Below, piece after piece: positions 37,529 through 45,592 of a stretch of 62,956 nucleotides of DNA. Position 1 is the stretch's first letter. Every line of letters begins with the position of its first letter. The stretch covers positions 1-62,956 of the IMG/VR virus record IMGVR_UViG_3300042555_000449, one strand, 5' to 3'. Source of the DNA: a virus. The notes beneath the pieces are model-generated. The model had not been told where the DNA came from, made no database searches, and saw only the letters and a list, made by a program, of their open reading frames with translations. The position numbers were made by a program, and so were the translations under genes.

Positions 37529-39542
37529 ATAAATACTTCCCAAATAGGCGGTTAGTACCTTTTGACTTATAAAAACTAAAGTAGTCTTCTATCCTTTCAG
37601 TTTTAACTTCTTTTCTTTTAGGGTTAAATTGTGGGTTATACATCATCATTAATGCATACCCTACAGCCATAGCTACGTCATACTCAGTCGTGTCATCTGG
37701 ACTAAACCCTAACCAATCCTCCAGTATCTGCTCGTACCAAATATTATCTATGTTATCATTGATATATTGGTCCGTTAGTTCAGCTATGTATATATTGTTT
37801 GAAAGGGTAGCTGCAATACCTGGTTTATCTTTTCCTGGAACTTTAAAACAAAAGTCTGTATAACCCCTTTTTTCAAAGTAATGGAGTATCCCTGGCTTGT
37901 TGTTCTCTATAAGTGCTTGGCAACCATAATAATGAAGAGCCATCAAACAATCCTCATAAAATACTTCTGGGCTAGGACGTGCAACATATAACAATACAGG
38001 AGCATTATCAGCATCTGTTTGTCTTAATGGATTAGACTTTTTCATTATACATAAAGCCCCATTAGACATTCTTGACTCATGACCTTTACTTACATTCACA
38101 TGGTCATAAGGGTCAATACCCCCACAATACATATGTTTGTTTTGAGCAAATGCAATATCCCCTTTTCTAGTCACATTGTTAACTTGGTCAGGAAACTCTA
38201 TTATCTGGAATTTACCATTTGGGTTTTCATGGAATGTAACAGTACCGTCACGTTTCATATCGTCCCATTGTAAGTTACCAGTAACTACTTTTTTCTTAGC
38301 CCACTTAAGTATATCTAACCTATCGTTTAAAAGAATAGGATTAAATACGCAAGTTGATGCATCTGTTTGAAACGCTTCTTTTTCATCTAATGGTTCTTTT
38401 CTTTTTGCAGAAGATAAAGCTCTTGGGTCATTCTGTAATGCTTTTCTTTCTTCTAATATATCCATACGCGCTAATTCTTTATTAGCGTTTCCAAATTTAT
38501 CTATATGACGAGTTTCATCAGCAGGAGTAAAAAACTTATACATACCTGACTGGGTTCTTCTTCCTTCTTTTGTATTTTGGTCAGACCCTTTCCACATCTG
38601 TAGATAAGGTTTGCCACCAGCTTCCATTTCCTCTACTGTTGTAGTATGGAGAGACTTGCCTATAATACGCCCTTCATCGTCCATTAAACAATACTTAACT
38701 ACGTTCCATCTTCTATTGATATCTACAAGAGTTGTTTTACCTGCTTCATCGGCTATATAGAAACCTAGCTTCTGTCCATCATAAGCACCTTCTGTTGACG
38801 ATTTAAAGTCTATTCCTGACATTAACTCTTCGCCATCTATATCTACCTTACCACTTTGGAATTTAAGCCCTGTAGCAGGAACTTTACCTGTGTTAGGCAT
38901 ATCTGATACTGGCTTAAAAAAAGAAGGCAACTTTCTAAATGGGTTAACTATTGCTTTCCTAAATACCGACTTAGCATCGTCATCTGTTTTAGATTGGATA
39001 CCTGTCCAAAAGTTTTCTGACCTAGTTGTTTGTTCTAATGCAATAGCACCTGCTCTGTAGGTTTTGCCACTACGACGTTTAGTGGTTTCACATAACCCAA
39101 ATGCGTTTTCATCTTCTACGGTATATTGCCATGCATAAAAGAAATCTCTATCTACCTTTCTATATTTAGGCAACCCAATATCAAGGTGATAACAAGAAAG
39201 GTAAAACCAATGTGTGCCTGTTATATAGGTAGGTTTATTATTATTCATAAACCAATGGCCACCTATTCTACGTATCCAGCAATACTCTTTAAATTCTTTT
39301 AAATCTGGGTGGATATATCTAGGGTCTTGCTTTTGCTTTTCTGCTTCTTCTTTTTCCCATATTGGAAACTTTTCCCAACGCTTGTCTATTTCCCAATAGC
39401 AATTGTCATATTTAATTGCTCGCCTTTCAACACCTACATCTTGGTAGTCACCAGTATATGGATTGTATACATATCCTTCTTTAGGAAGGTTACATATCAA
39501 CCCTTGTATGTTTTCTGATTTACCACCTACATTCTTTATCAT
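37527..39542 (-). CDS. terL: terminase large subunit
   Basis: A 671-residue packaging motor with both catalytic halves. The ATPase has Walker A TKRRSGKT (154-161), Walker B FYIADEAG with D265/E266, and a likely coupling segment HTTTVEEME (299-307). The RNase H-fold nuclease shows GGIDPYD with D477 and EYDVAMAVGYAL with D622 as probable metal ligands. It cuts concatemeric DNA and drives it through the portal. Its start overlaps the end of the 191-aa gene by 4 nt, and the portal gene follows after 36 nt. This is the most secure phage hallmark in the window. Confidence 0.93.
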   Translation of the reverse strand: MIKNVGGKSENIQGLICNLPKEGYVYNPYTGDYQDVGVERRAIKYDNCYWEIDKRWEKFPIWEKEEAEKQKQDPRYIHPDLKEFKEYCWIRRIGGHWFMNNNKPTYITGTHWFYLSCYHLDIGLPKYRKVDRDFFYAWQYTVEDENAFGLCETTKRRSGKTYRAGAIALEQTTRSENFWTGIQSKTDDDAKSVFRKAIVNPFRKLPSFFKPVSDMPNTGKVPATGLKFQSGKVDIDGEELMSGIDFKSSTEGAYDGQKLGFYIADEAGKTTLVDINRRWNVVKYCLMDDEGRIIGKSLHTTTVEEMEAGGKPYLQMWKGSDQNTKEGRRTQSGMYKFFTPADETRHIDKFGNANKELARMDILEERKALQNDPRALSSAKRKEPLDEKEAFQTDASTCVFNPILLNDRLDILKWAKKKVVTGNLQWDDMKRDGTVTFHENPNGKFQIIEFPDQVNNVTRKGDIAFAQNKHMYCGGIDPYDHVNVSKGHESRMSNGALCIMKKSNPLRQTDADNAPVLLYVARPSPEVFYEDCLMALHYYGCQALIENNKPGILHYFEKRGYTDFCFKVPGKDKPGIAATLSNNIYIAELTDQYINDNIDNIWYEQILEDWLGFSPDDTTEYDVAMAVGYALMMMYNPQFNPKRKEVKTERIEDYFSFYKSKGTNRLFGKYL

Positions 39543-40114
39543 TTCTTCTTCATTTGAGCAGCTATGTATTCTGGAGTAAATTTCCTTGACTCATCAAACT
39601 CGTCCATAGCATCGGTATCCCCAGAGAATAACTTGTTATATAATGCCTCTATCTTATTAATCATTTCGTCCATTTGATTAATAAGTTTGTTTTTAATTTC
39701 TACTGCCTTTAATATATCTATTTCCTTGCCACCTTCCTGGTCCTCAATTCTTTTATTAACCCTTTCAGCATATTCTTCAAATGTTGCCTCTAATGAACAA
39801 ATAAGCGTCCATACACGGCTATTGATAACATACCTTGTAAAGTTAAGCATCAACTCAAAGTTAGGTTTTTCTGTTAAACCTACTGTTTGCTTAGCCCATT
39901 CTTTTCTTCTAGTTATATCACTAAACTCTTTTACAGCTGGGGAGTTATAGTCATAAACCCAAGCCATGTATTGTATTTGTTTATTTATATCTTTTGTAAA
40001 GCTTTGTTTTGGCAATATATCATTTAACCTAGGATACGCAGCAATCATATCTTGGGTATTAGGGTCTATAACCATTTTAGCTATTTGCTGTTTAGTATAT
40101 CTACTCATAGCCAT
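39539..40114 (-). CDS. terminase small subunit candidate (191 aa)
   Basis: An entirely helical, charged 191-residue protein (RYTKQQIAKMVIDPNTQDMI, later EIKNKLINQMDEMINKIEAL as probable coiled coil). It directly precedes and overlaps terL, the usual place of the DNA-recognition subunit. No clear helix-turn-helix could be assigned, so it might be another packaging or virion-associated factor. Its own start overlaps the GroES-like gene by 14 nt. Confidence 0.45.
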   Translation of the reverse strand: MAMSRYTKQQIAKMVIDPNTQDMIAAYPRLNDILPKQSFTKDINKQIQYMAWVYDYNSPAVKEFSDITRRKEWAKQTVGLTEKPNFELMLNFTRYVINSRVWTLICSLEATFEEYAERVNKRIEDQEGGKEIDILKAVEIKNKLINQMDEMINKIEALYNKLFSGDTDAMDEFDESRKFTPEYIAAQMKKK

Positions 40115-40688
40115 AGATTAATTCTGAACTTAAAATCATTCTTTCCTTTCCATCTGGGAATCTATAATACGCTCTAAATTCTTCTTTAAAATGACATATA
40201 GTTTCTTTAGGTAGCTCTAATATTCCACCATTATATAAACCACAACCTTTTCTTTTCTTTGAACTAATACTATCAGGTATAATAATAAGAGATGATTTAG
40301 GGTTTGCTTTTTCTTCTATATCTTCTAATACAACCCATCTACCTACTCCTTCCCAATGGTCACCAACTTTTCTAGCCAATATCATATCTTCATCAGCTTC
40401 CCAAACAACTTCCCCATCATAATACTTTACATTAAGATATGTCCTATCATCACCATTTGTAAAGAACTGAGATGTAACTAAATAATGAATAACAACTGTT
40501 TCTCCTTTCTGCAAATCAAGTTTACATCTTCTTCCAACAGAATGGACCACACCTTCTACGGTTGACCAATCCTCATGGTTATATGAGCCATCAATAAATA
40601 ACTCAAGCCCACTTTCTGTTTTGATTTTTTCTTGTAATGCGTTAGGCAAGGTTATAAAAACCTTGTTACCTATTGGGTGTTTAATCAT
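40101..40688 (-). CDS. GroES-like co-chaperonin candidate (195 aa)
   Basis: The N-terminal ~95 residues follow the Cpn10 plan: IGNKVFITLP as the first strand, ESGLELFID in place of the mobile loop start, STVEGVVHSVG matching the 'G-V-AVG' strand, then LQKGETVVIHYLV for 'VGD-V-F', and a final EDMILAR strand. Residues ~110-195 (RWVVLEDIEE ... MILSSELIYGYE) look like a second diverged copy. Phage co-chaperonins such as T4 gp31 adapt host GroEL to fold the capsid protein, and the gene lies upstream of the head genes. The match is by pattern and the mobile-loop tripeptide is not clear. Confidence 0.5.
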   Translation of the reverse strand: MIKHPIGNKVFITLPNALQEKIKTESGLELFIDGSYNHEDWSTVEGVVHSVGRRCKLDLQKGETVVIHYLVTSQFFTNGDDRTYLNVKYYDGEVVWEADEDMILARKVGDHWEGVGRWVVLEDIEEKANPKSSLIIIPDSISSKKRKGCGLYNGGILELPKETICHFKEEFRAYYRFPDGKERMILSSELIYGYE

Positions 40689-40720
40689 TGTTGTGTGTGT
40701 TTGTGATTTGTTGTTATACG

Positions 40721-40751
40721 CAAAGATACGGAAGTTATCCGTATCCTGCGT
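40721..40751 (-). promoter_or_regulatory. hairpin plus TAnnTTTG element upstream of the GroES-like gene
   Basis: On the minus strand GATACGGA and TCCGTATC form an 8-bp stem around TAACT, and the distal arm runs into TATCTTTG (complement of 40721-40728), which matches the Bacteroidota -7 consensus TAnnTTTG. No TTG was found at the -33 position. The structure could be the end of the preceding basic-protein operon combined with a new start for the packaging operon. Confidence 0.4.
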
Positions 40752-40759
40752 ATTTTAAT

Positions 40760-40966
40760 TTACTTTTTCTTAGCCATTGCCTTTCTTCCAGCCATAGCTT
40801 TTTTCATCATTCCAGCTTTGCCGTACTTTTTCATTCCGACTTTAGCTGCGATTGCTTTACCAATCTCTTTTGCTTTCTCTGCTGATTTACCTTTTTTCAT
40901 GTACTCTTTAGCAGCGCCTTTTGCTAAGGCTTTGAATCCGACTTTGATTGCTTTTTTCTTTTCCAT
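40760..40966 (-). CDS. very basic small protein, Lys/Ala/Met-rich (68 aa)
   Basis: Almost a quarter of the 68 residues is lysine, with alanine, glycine and methionine making up much of the rest (GKAGMMKKAMAGRKAMAKKK at the C-terminus). It looks like a histone-H1-type or virion core peptide that neutralises DNA. The start ATG lies two nt beyond the stop of the upstream 40-aa gene. It belongs to a run of basic small proteins. Role inferred from composition only. Confidence 0.6.
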   Translation of the reverse strand: MEKKKAIKVGFKALAKGAAKEYMKKGKSAEKAKEIGKAIAAKVGMKKYGKAGMMKKAMAGRKAMAKKK

Positions 40967-40967
40967 A

Positions 40968-41090
40968 TTATTTACCTTGACCCCTATATTTTTTAGGACG
41001 GGGTGTATGTTTATTATACGTTTTTTTTGGACTTCCTTTTTTTCTTCTTCCAAAATTTACTTTGTTTGAATTACTTATTTGTTTTGCCAC
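40968..41090 (-). CDS. very basic small protein with GTG start (40 aa)
   Basis: A 40-codon frame starts with GTG at 41090, inside the 3' end of the transglycosylase-like gene, and encodes MAKQISNSNK followed by a proline/lysine-rich tail (GRRKKGSPKKTYNK, RPKKYRGQGK). It fills an otherwise empty gap exactly: its stop ends two nt before the ATG of the next basic protein. Its composition matches the neighbouring basic proteins. The non-ATG start and small size make it easy to miss. Confidence 0.6.
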   Translation of the reverse strand: MAKQISNSNKVNFGRRKKGSPKKTYNKHTPRPKKYRGQGK

Positions 41091-41901
41091 CTTTCATTGA
41101 TTTAAAAATTTTCATTAATTGCTCTTTGGTGTGTTGTACTGGTGCGTTAGGATTAATATATGTTTTAGCAATATCTGCTAATTCTGGGTTCTTCTTAATT
41201 ACATTCTCTCTCAAGTCTATAATCTGTTTACCATACAAAGGGTTTTTTTTCATATCAATCCCTTCTTCTGGTAAATCAACTCCATATATCTTAGCCATAT
41301 TGTATCCATGATAACCTGCATCTGATTGTGGGTATATTCTACCTAACCCATTATATGCTTGTATTTGTTGAGCTTCATCATTTAAACCTAATCTTTCAGC
41401 TACACCTTTCTTTTCCATCAATGCTCTAACTAACATATCAGCAGAATACTTTTTTTGATATTCATCAAAATCTTTTTTCTTTTCTGCTTCAGTTAACTTA
41501 GGAAGTTTAGATTCAATTGATGTAGGCACATCTTGTATATGGCCCAAATTAAAATCTTTATTACCTAATTGGCTTTCTTGTAAAGCTACAGCCAATGCAG
41601 TATATGGGTCATAGTTATATCTTTTAGCTGCATCTAATACATGCTGAACTACATCTCTATTAAATTCACCTGATACTAAATCTTTATTAGGGTTAATTTC
41701 TTTTTGAGTAGTTGCTCTAACCTTTCTTAAATCTTCAATAGATATTTTACCTTTCCCTAAAGGTTTAGATTCTGGGGCTTTAGCCAATTCATATACAGGG
41801 GTATCTACTTCTGTAGAACTAATATCTATTGTTCCAAGACTTGGCTTTGGCATATTTTTTAATAGTGCCTTTATTTGTTTAGGTGTTAACTTTGTTGCCA
41901 T
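41071..41901 (-). CDS. lytic transglycosylase-like virion protein (276 aa)
   Basis: Residues ~84-200 resemble an SLT/lysozyme-fold domain. YNYDPYTALAVALQESQLG carries the helix with catalytic candidate E109, and IQAYNGLGRIYP (about 181-192) resembles the 'A-YN-G' motif of this fold. There is no signal peptide and the N-terminal ~75 residues look disordered, so this is more likely a virion protein that opens peptidoglycan during entry than the lysis enzyme. Upstream overlap with the 71-aa gene is 23 nt. The GNLGH-type middle motif is only partly recognisable (FNLGHIQD). Confidence 0.6.
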   Translation of the reverse strand: MATKLTPKQIKALLKNMPKPSLGTIDISSTEVDTPVYELAKAPESKPLGKGKISIEDLRKVRATTQKEINPNKDLVSGEFNRDVVQHVLDAAKRYNYDPYTALAVALQESQLGNKDFNLGHIQDVPTSIESKLPKLTEAEKKKDFDEYQKKYSADMLVRALMEKKGVAERLGLNDEAQQIQAYNGLGRIYPQSDAGYHGYNMAKIYGVDLPEEGIDMKKNPLYGKQIIDLRENVIKKNPELADIAKTYINPNAPVQHTKEQLMKIFKSMKGGKTNK

Positions 41902-42094
41902 TTAAATTTAATGTATGGTTTGTACTAAGTTGAATATCATTTGAATCGTAATGGCGAACTCTTCCATCGTTCTTATTTGCCACCACCCATATTGTGTTTT
42001 GATGTATTCCATAGTCTATAATTAAGATTGCGATACCTTCTCCATGGGGAGTATCAACCCATATAGTAGATTGAAACTCGTGGATAGCCGTCAT
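41879..42094 (-). CDS. hypothetical protein (71 aa)
   Basis: A 71-residue, probably all-beta protein (STIWVDTPHGEGIAILIIDY, TIWVVANKNDGRVRHYD) with the look of a small SH3-like barrel. No family assigned. It lies 3 nt after a basic protein gene and overlaps the transglycosylase-like gene. Confidence 0.55.
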   Translation of the reverse strand: MTAIHEFQSTIWVDTPHGEGIAILIIDYGIHQNTIWVVANKNDGRVRHYDSNDIQLSTNHTLNLNGNKVNT

Positions 42095-42097
42095 ATT

Positions 42098-42367
42098 TTA
42101 CCATTTAACTTTGTTAGCCCAATAAGCAGCGCTCATTTTACCTTTATTAATATTCTTAGCATGACGAGCTTTAAAAGATGCTCTTCTTGCTTTTTCAGAA
42201 GCAGTCTTAGGAGCTTTACCAGCACCACTAACACCTTGTTGTCCAAAGCGGATAAGCTTAACCTTAGTGCCTTCTTTTGCTAATACAGCGTGGCTTTTCT
42301 TTGGGTGGTTTGGAGTTCTTTTAGGTTTGTTATAACCTGCAAACTTTTCTTTTCCTTTATTAATCAT
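42098..42367 (-). CDS. basic phage protein ending SAAYWANKVKW (89 aa)
   Basis: A strongly basic protein. Its C-terminal half (KLIRFGQQGVSGAG, KARRASFKARHAKNINKGKM, SAAYWANKVKW) belongs to a small family I know from diverse phages, including cyanophages, as a conserved protein of unknown function. The ATG at 42367 was chosen because it begins just past the stop of the upstream gene; an in-frame ATG at 42418 would overlap by 50 nt. Possible DNA- or virion-core-binding protein. Confidence 0.65.
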   Translation of the reverse strand: MINKGKEKFAGYNKPKRTPNHPKKSHAVLAKEGTKVKLIRFGQQGVSGAGKAPKTASEKARRASFKARHAKNINKGKMSAAYWANKVKW

Positions 42368-42368
42368 C

Positions 42369-42638
42369 TTATCTAAATTTTTTAGTTTTTTGTTTAATTG
42401 ATTTAGGTTGGGATACAAACTGTTTTCCTTTCTTTGTACCTTCTGCCTTTGCTTTATTAGTTGCAGCCTTTTCTCCTTTACTTAAAGAAGACCAAGCTTT
42501 CTCTGGTAAGTATCTTTTCTTTCCTTCCGACTTTACTTCTTTAGATGAACCTTTTTTATTATTGGCATGAGTACCAGATGTCATCCACTTTTGTTCTGTC
42601 CAATCCTTTAAGGACTTTTGTGATTTTGCTATAGCCAT
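42369..42638 (-). CDS. DUF5872-like basic protein (89 aa)
   Basis: The 89 residues (SQKSLKDWTEQKWMTSG, KRYLPEKAWSSLSKGEKAAT, KQFVSQPKSIKQKTKKFR) match the pattern of a short domain found in phages and large eukaryotic viruses, 'SLK-WT-QKW', 'YLP--A--LS--E--A' and 'GKQFV-QP', which I associate with DUF5872. Function is unknown; high Lys/Arg content suggests nucleic-acid binding. It overlaps the upstream 61-aa gene by one base. Confidence 0.68.
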   Translation of the reverse strand: MAIAKSQKSLKDWTEQKWMTSGTHANNKKGSSKEVKSEGKKRYLPEKAWSSLSKGEKAATNKAKAEGTKKGKQFVSQPKSIKQKTKKFR

Positions 42639-42823
42639 TACTTATACCCTCCTCCTTTAGCTTTATATTCTTTAGCAAGCATTTGTGCTTTACGAGCAGA
42701 CCATTGACCAGGATTACCACCTTTATTTCCTGCTTTAATTTTTTCAAACAAAGACTTTCTCATAGAAGGTTTAGTGTAGTTGCCTGCTTGGTTTACTTTT
42801 GATTTAGGTTTAGCTGTTGCCAT
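42638..42823 (-). CDS. basic small phage protein (61 aa)
   Basis: A 61-residue protein with the recurrent phage pattern KVNQAGNYTKPSMRKSLF, then GGNPGQWSARKAQMLAKEY. Lys, Gly and Ala dominate. It is the first of five basic small genes on this strand (42823 to 40760, with the 71-aa and transglycosylase-like genes between). I know the pattern from other Bacteroidota phage genomes but not its function. Confidence 0.62.
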   Translation of the reverse strand: MATAKPKSKVNQAGNYTKPSMRKSLFEKIKAGNKGGNPGQWSARKAQMLAKEYKAKGGGYK

Positions 42824-42825
42824 AA

Positions 42826-43224
42826 TTAGTAATTATCAAATATGTATTTACGTTTTATATATCTTGCTCGTCTCATTAAAGCACTATCCAATGAATTACT
42901 CATATCTTCAAATGCTTTTTTTAACCCTTCGTTATATCCAAACAATTGGTTATTAGCAGTAATAGCTATACTCAATTGCTCTCTCAAGCTATCTATTTTA
43001 TCAGACTCTGAAGTTTTGATAAATAAGAAAAGACTATCGATTTGATTTTTTTGAATATTAATTTTTTCATTGTAGTTGTAAAATTTAGTGTTAATATCAT
43101 CTGCTTGGCTTTTTAATAAAAGCACTACAGTATCCCCATTAATTATCTTTGTCTTTGGATACGATTGGCTTAAGCTCAAATGGCTCACCAATAGCATCAT
43201 CATCAGTACCGTTAACTTTTTCAT
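42826..43224 (-). CDS. secreted coiled-coil protein (132 aa)
   Basis: An N-terminal signal sequence (KKLTVLMMMLLVSHLSLSQS) with a likely signal peptidase I site near residue 20 is followed by a long helical, coiled-coil region (about 35-115) and a basic tail. No lipobox. Next to two membrane-anchored coiled-coil proteins it may be an envelope-acting factor (entry, superinfection exclusion or accessory lysis). It overlaps the upstream gene by 86 nt in another frame, as spanin pairs often do. Confidence 0.52.
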   Translation of the reverse strand: MKKLTVLMMMLLVSHLSLSQSYPKTKIINGDTVVLLLKSQADDINTKFYNYNEKINIQKNQIDSLFLFIKTSESDKIDSLREQLSIAITANNQLFGYNEGLKKAFEDMSNSLDSALMRRARYIKRKYIFDNY

Positions 43225-43495
43225 TTAGCTTTTTATTTTCTTGTTTCAATTCAGTTACTACTTCTTTAAAGCTATCACAAGCTTTCTCTGCATGTTTCAA
43301 TTCGCCCACACGCTTTTCAATAAAAGCACTATTCTTCTTTACAGTTACCATAACCATAGAGTCCATATTCATATTATGCCAACCCTTTACTGGGTGAGGC
43401 CTAATAGCTTTCTGGGCTACAATAGAAGTTAACATTATAAATATTAACCCAAGTATTGTTAGAATAATTACTAATCCTATTTTATTTGGTTGCAT
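43139..43495 (-). CDS. inner-membrane coiled-coil protein, spanin-like (118 aa)
   Basis: A short cytoplasmic start (MQPNK) and one N-terminal transmembrane helix (IGLVIILTILGLIFIMLTSIV) precede a helical segment (ELKHAEKACDSFKEVVTELK) and an acidic tail. This is the topology of an i-spanin subunit. The 86-nt overlap with the next, signal-peptide-bearing gene resembles the embedded i-spanin/o-spanin arrangement, but the partner lacks a lipobox. A true u-spanin exists elsewhere, so the role here is open. Confidence 0.48.
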   Translation of the reverse strand: MQPNKIGLVIILTILGLIFIMLTSIVAQKAIRPHPVKGWHNMNMDSMVMVTVKKNSAFIEKRVGELKHAEKACDSFKEVVTELKQENKKLNEKVNGTDDDAIGEPFELKPIVSKDKDN

Positions 43496-43784
43496 TGATA
43501 ATGGCTTGTTGAGCTATGATGTTATAAATGATTGAATCTTTTTTGTCTACTGTCTTTTGAAGATTACGGTTATCTTCAATACAGTTATCTATCCCCTTGC
43601 TTGACCCAGCCTTCATATCCTTGTATACATATATAATACCAAATACACAAAGAAAAGCTACCGCTGCAATAGGGTACTTTCTAAATTGGTTGAAACTAAC
43701 AGGTAACTTAACAGCACCTGAAGCAGTATCAACTACTTTTTTAGTTGCTGTCTTCTTAGTTACTGGTTTCTTCGTTGTCGCCAT
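43482..43784 (-). CDS. small membrane protein with coiled coil (100 aa)
   Basis: Residues 1-25 are Lys/Thr/Val-rich (TTKKPVTKKTATKKVV). One transmembrane helix (KYPIAAVAFLCVFGIIYVYK, about 38-57) and a helical C-terminus follow. An upstream in-frame ATG at 43829 would overlap the previous gene more; ATG 43784 was chosen. It is one of four consecutive membrane or secreted genes. Confidence 0.5.
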   Translation of the reverse strand: MATTKKPVTKKTATKKVVDTASGAVKLPVSFNQFRKYPIAAVAFLCVFGIIYVYKDMKAGSSKGIDNCIEDNRNLQKTVDKKDSIIYNIIAQQAIINATK

Positions 43785-44037
43785 CAGTTCCGTTTTTCTT
43801 TCCAAAATATCCGTCAATAGCTTTCTCAACTACTTTTAAACCCAATAGGGCAGCAATCAATAAAGTTACTGAATATACTAAAGCTTCAGAAGGAGCTACG
43901 TGTTGCTCACTAAAGCTGTTATGGTATAGGGTTACACCTAAAAGAATACCTAAGAACAAAGCGATTAAACGCTTCATAGAAGGAGCATCTGGTTTGTCTA
44001 AAAAGAAACCTGCGATAAAGTTTATTAGTTTTTTCAT
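43756..44037 (-). CDS. two-TM membrane protein, second holin candidate (93 aa)
   Basis: A 93-residue protein with two predicted transmembrane helices (RLIALFLGILLGVTLYH, about 23-39, and ALVYSVTLLIAALLGLKVV, about 52-70) joined by a short periplasmic-type loop, and charged termini ending NGTDGDNEETSN. This is class II holin topology. The better-placed holin candidate lies at 30351-30533, so this may be an antiholin, a second holin or an unrelated membrane factor. Confidence 0.5.
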   Translation of the reverse strand: MKKLINFIAGFFLDKPDAPSMKRLIALFLGILLGVTLYHNSFSEQHVAPSEALVYSVTLLIAALLGLKVVEKAIDGYFGKKNGTDGDNEETSN

Positions 44038-44053
44038 AGTTTTTAATTTTTAA

Positions 44054-44077
44054 AAAGGGGGAACTTAATCCCCCTTT
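44054..44077 (-). terminator. intrinsic terminator
   Basis: AAAGGGGG (44054-44061), an 8-nt loop and CCCCCTTT (44070-44077) form a perfect 8-bp stem followed on the minus strand by TTTTTAAAAATT. It separates the 48-aa gene from the membrane-protein cluster. Confidence 0.75.
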
Positions 44078-44081
44078 ATAA

Positions 44082-44228
44082 TTACTCAGCTTTGATTGCT
44101 TCAGCTTCTTGAGACTTGATAGCCTCGTTTAAGAAGTTTACGATTGGAGCACCGTACTTCATTGGTAACTCTTGTAAGAAAGCATCTAAAGCTTTTAATT
44201 GTTCTTCGTTTAATACTACTTGTTTCAT
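44082..44228 (-). CDS. hypothetical helical protein (48 aa)
   Basis: A 48-residue acidic helical protein (NEEQLKALDAFLQELPMKYG, APIVNFLNEAIKSQ). The ATG at 44228 was preferred over an upstream one because it follows a clean A-rich leader and the extra N-terminal residues would be Phe/Asn/Lys noise. A strong terminator follows. Function unknown. Confidence 0.6.
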   Translation of the reverse strand: MKQVVLNEEQLKALDAFLQELPMKYGAPIVNFLNEAIKSQEAEAIKAE

Positions 44229-44260
44229 CGTGTATTGTGTTTTATGGTTAAAAAAAAAGT

Positions 44261-45592
44261 TTATGAAGTTACGCAATTTAATTTTAAATCTGCTTTTACC
44301 CAGCACTCAACCCCTGTTGAAGCATCAGGTTCTACAATAAATTCTATTGTGTTTGCTGCATTGCTTAAAATAGTATAATTGCCAGATGTATGCTGTCCGT
44401 ATTGTTTAATAACGGCTTGGTCTATTGTAACATTACCTATACTGTCAACGCAAATTAAACCACCTATATATTCTACATAGTTACCATTAGATGAAGTAAC
44501 TGCATTTGATACGGAAACAATTTTTAATTCAAAGAAATAAGATGAGTTACTTAATAATTTAACTTGACTTTCTCCTTGAGAATTTAATAAAGGAAAATTT
44601 AAAGAACCATCTAGAAAATGGTAAAACAATTGAATGTCTTCTATTTGTACTTGACCTAAATCTGTTGAATTGTTTTCAAATGAATTAGCAACTACTCTTG
44701 AAAATTTATTTGTTACTAATGCTTTATTACCTTGAATTGTAACTCCATATAGATTAGTTCCGCTAAATTCGTGATTAGCTGTTACATATACATTGCTTAA
44801 ACTATCAAAATAGTCGCCACCTAATATAACAACACCAGAAGCATTTGCATCAGTAACAACGCTTGAAGCATTTACTGAAAATACATTACTAGTTTTTTGA
44901 TTATACTCAAGGTCACTACCATTAATAACCACTACATTGGTTGGTGTATTTACACTATATATATTTAAATTATTTGGACCTATATCGTTATTTAAACCAA
45001 ATAATAAAGAATTACTTATTCTTTCTCCTAAAGCATAATCTGGAGAAGAAACAATAGTAAAAATTTCATTATTTAAAAAACAGTTATTAATTAAAGTAGC
45101 ACTACTTATATTTAAATTACCATTTGTATTAATAATAGTATTGTCTGTAAAAATATAATTTACAGGATTTGCAAATATTGACCAGTCGCAATTAGTAATT
45201 ACATTTTTATGAAATCCAGCATTTAAATTATAACTACCCAAAAAACTTGTAAGTACATTACCTTGTACACCATCTAAAACTATAGAAGTTCCATAAGCCA
45301 TTAATGTTATTGCTGGCCCTGTTCCAACAGCAGTTATATCTATATAAGTATATGTTGCATAACCATTGTAATCTCCAAATCTATAATTAGAGGTATCAAA
45401 GTTTAAATCCATACCTCTCTCTGTTCCAGAGTTTATAGTTTTTAATCTGTTACCAGCTAGCTGTAATGGAGTAGCATTACCTAATCCATCGGATATAGTT
45501 ATAGCCGTTGAAGGGTCTAAGCTACCATTAGTGTTTATCTTTAATAAAGATTGATAAGTATTTTTTATCTGGGTTCCTGTTAATGTTGCCAT
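44261..45592 (-). CDS. beta-helical tail fibre/spike-like protein (443 aa)
   Basis: It begins MATLTGTQIKNTYQSLLKI, a common opening of fibre proteins in Bacteroidota phages, then has a long Asn/Ser/Thr/Ile/Val-rich section (about 90-330) with short repeating strands (NCDWSIFANPVNYIFTDNTI, VVILGGDYFDSLSNVYV), as in right-handed parallel beta-helix spikes. The C-terminal ~110 residues look like a separate beta-sandwich. No lyase or esterase residues could be fixed. It is separated from the main fibre cluster, next to a spike-base-like protein. Confidence 0.58.
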   Translation of the reverse strand: MATLTGTQIKNTYQSLLKINTNGSLDPSTAITISDGLGNATPLQLAGNRLKTINSGTERGMDLNFDTSNYRFGDYNGYATYTYIDITAVGTGPAITLMAYGTSIVLDGVQGNVLTSFLGSYNLNAGFHKNVITNCDWSIFANPVNYIFTDNTIINTNGNLNISSATLINNCFLNNEIFTIVSSPDYALGERISNSLLFGLNNDIGPNNLNIYSVNTPTNVVVINGSDLEYNQKTSNVFSVNASSVVTDANASGVVILGGDYFDSLSNVYVTANHEFSGTNLYGVTIQGNKALVTNKFSRVVANSFENNSTDLGQVQIEDIQLFYHFLDGSLNFPLLNSQGESQVKLLSNSSYFFELKIVSVSNAVTSSNGNYVEYIGGLICVDSIGNVTIDQAVIKQYGQHTSGNYTILSNAANTIEFIVEPDASTGVECWVKADLKLNCVTS

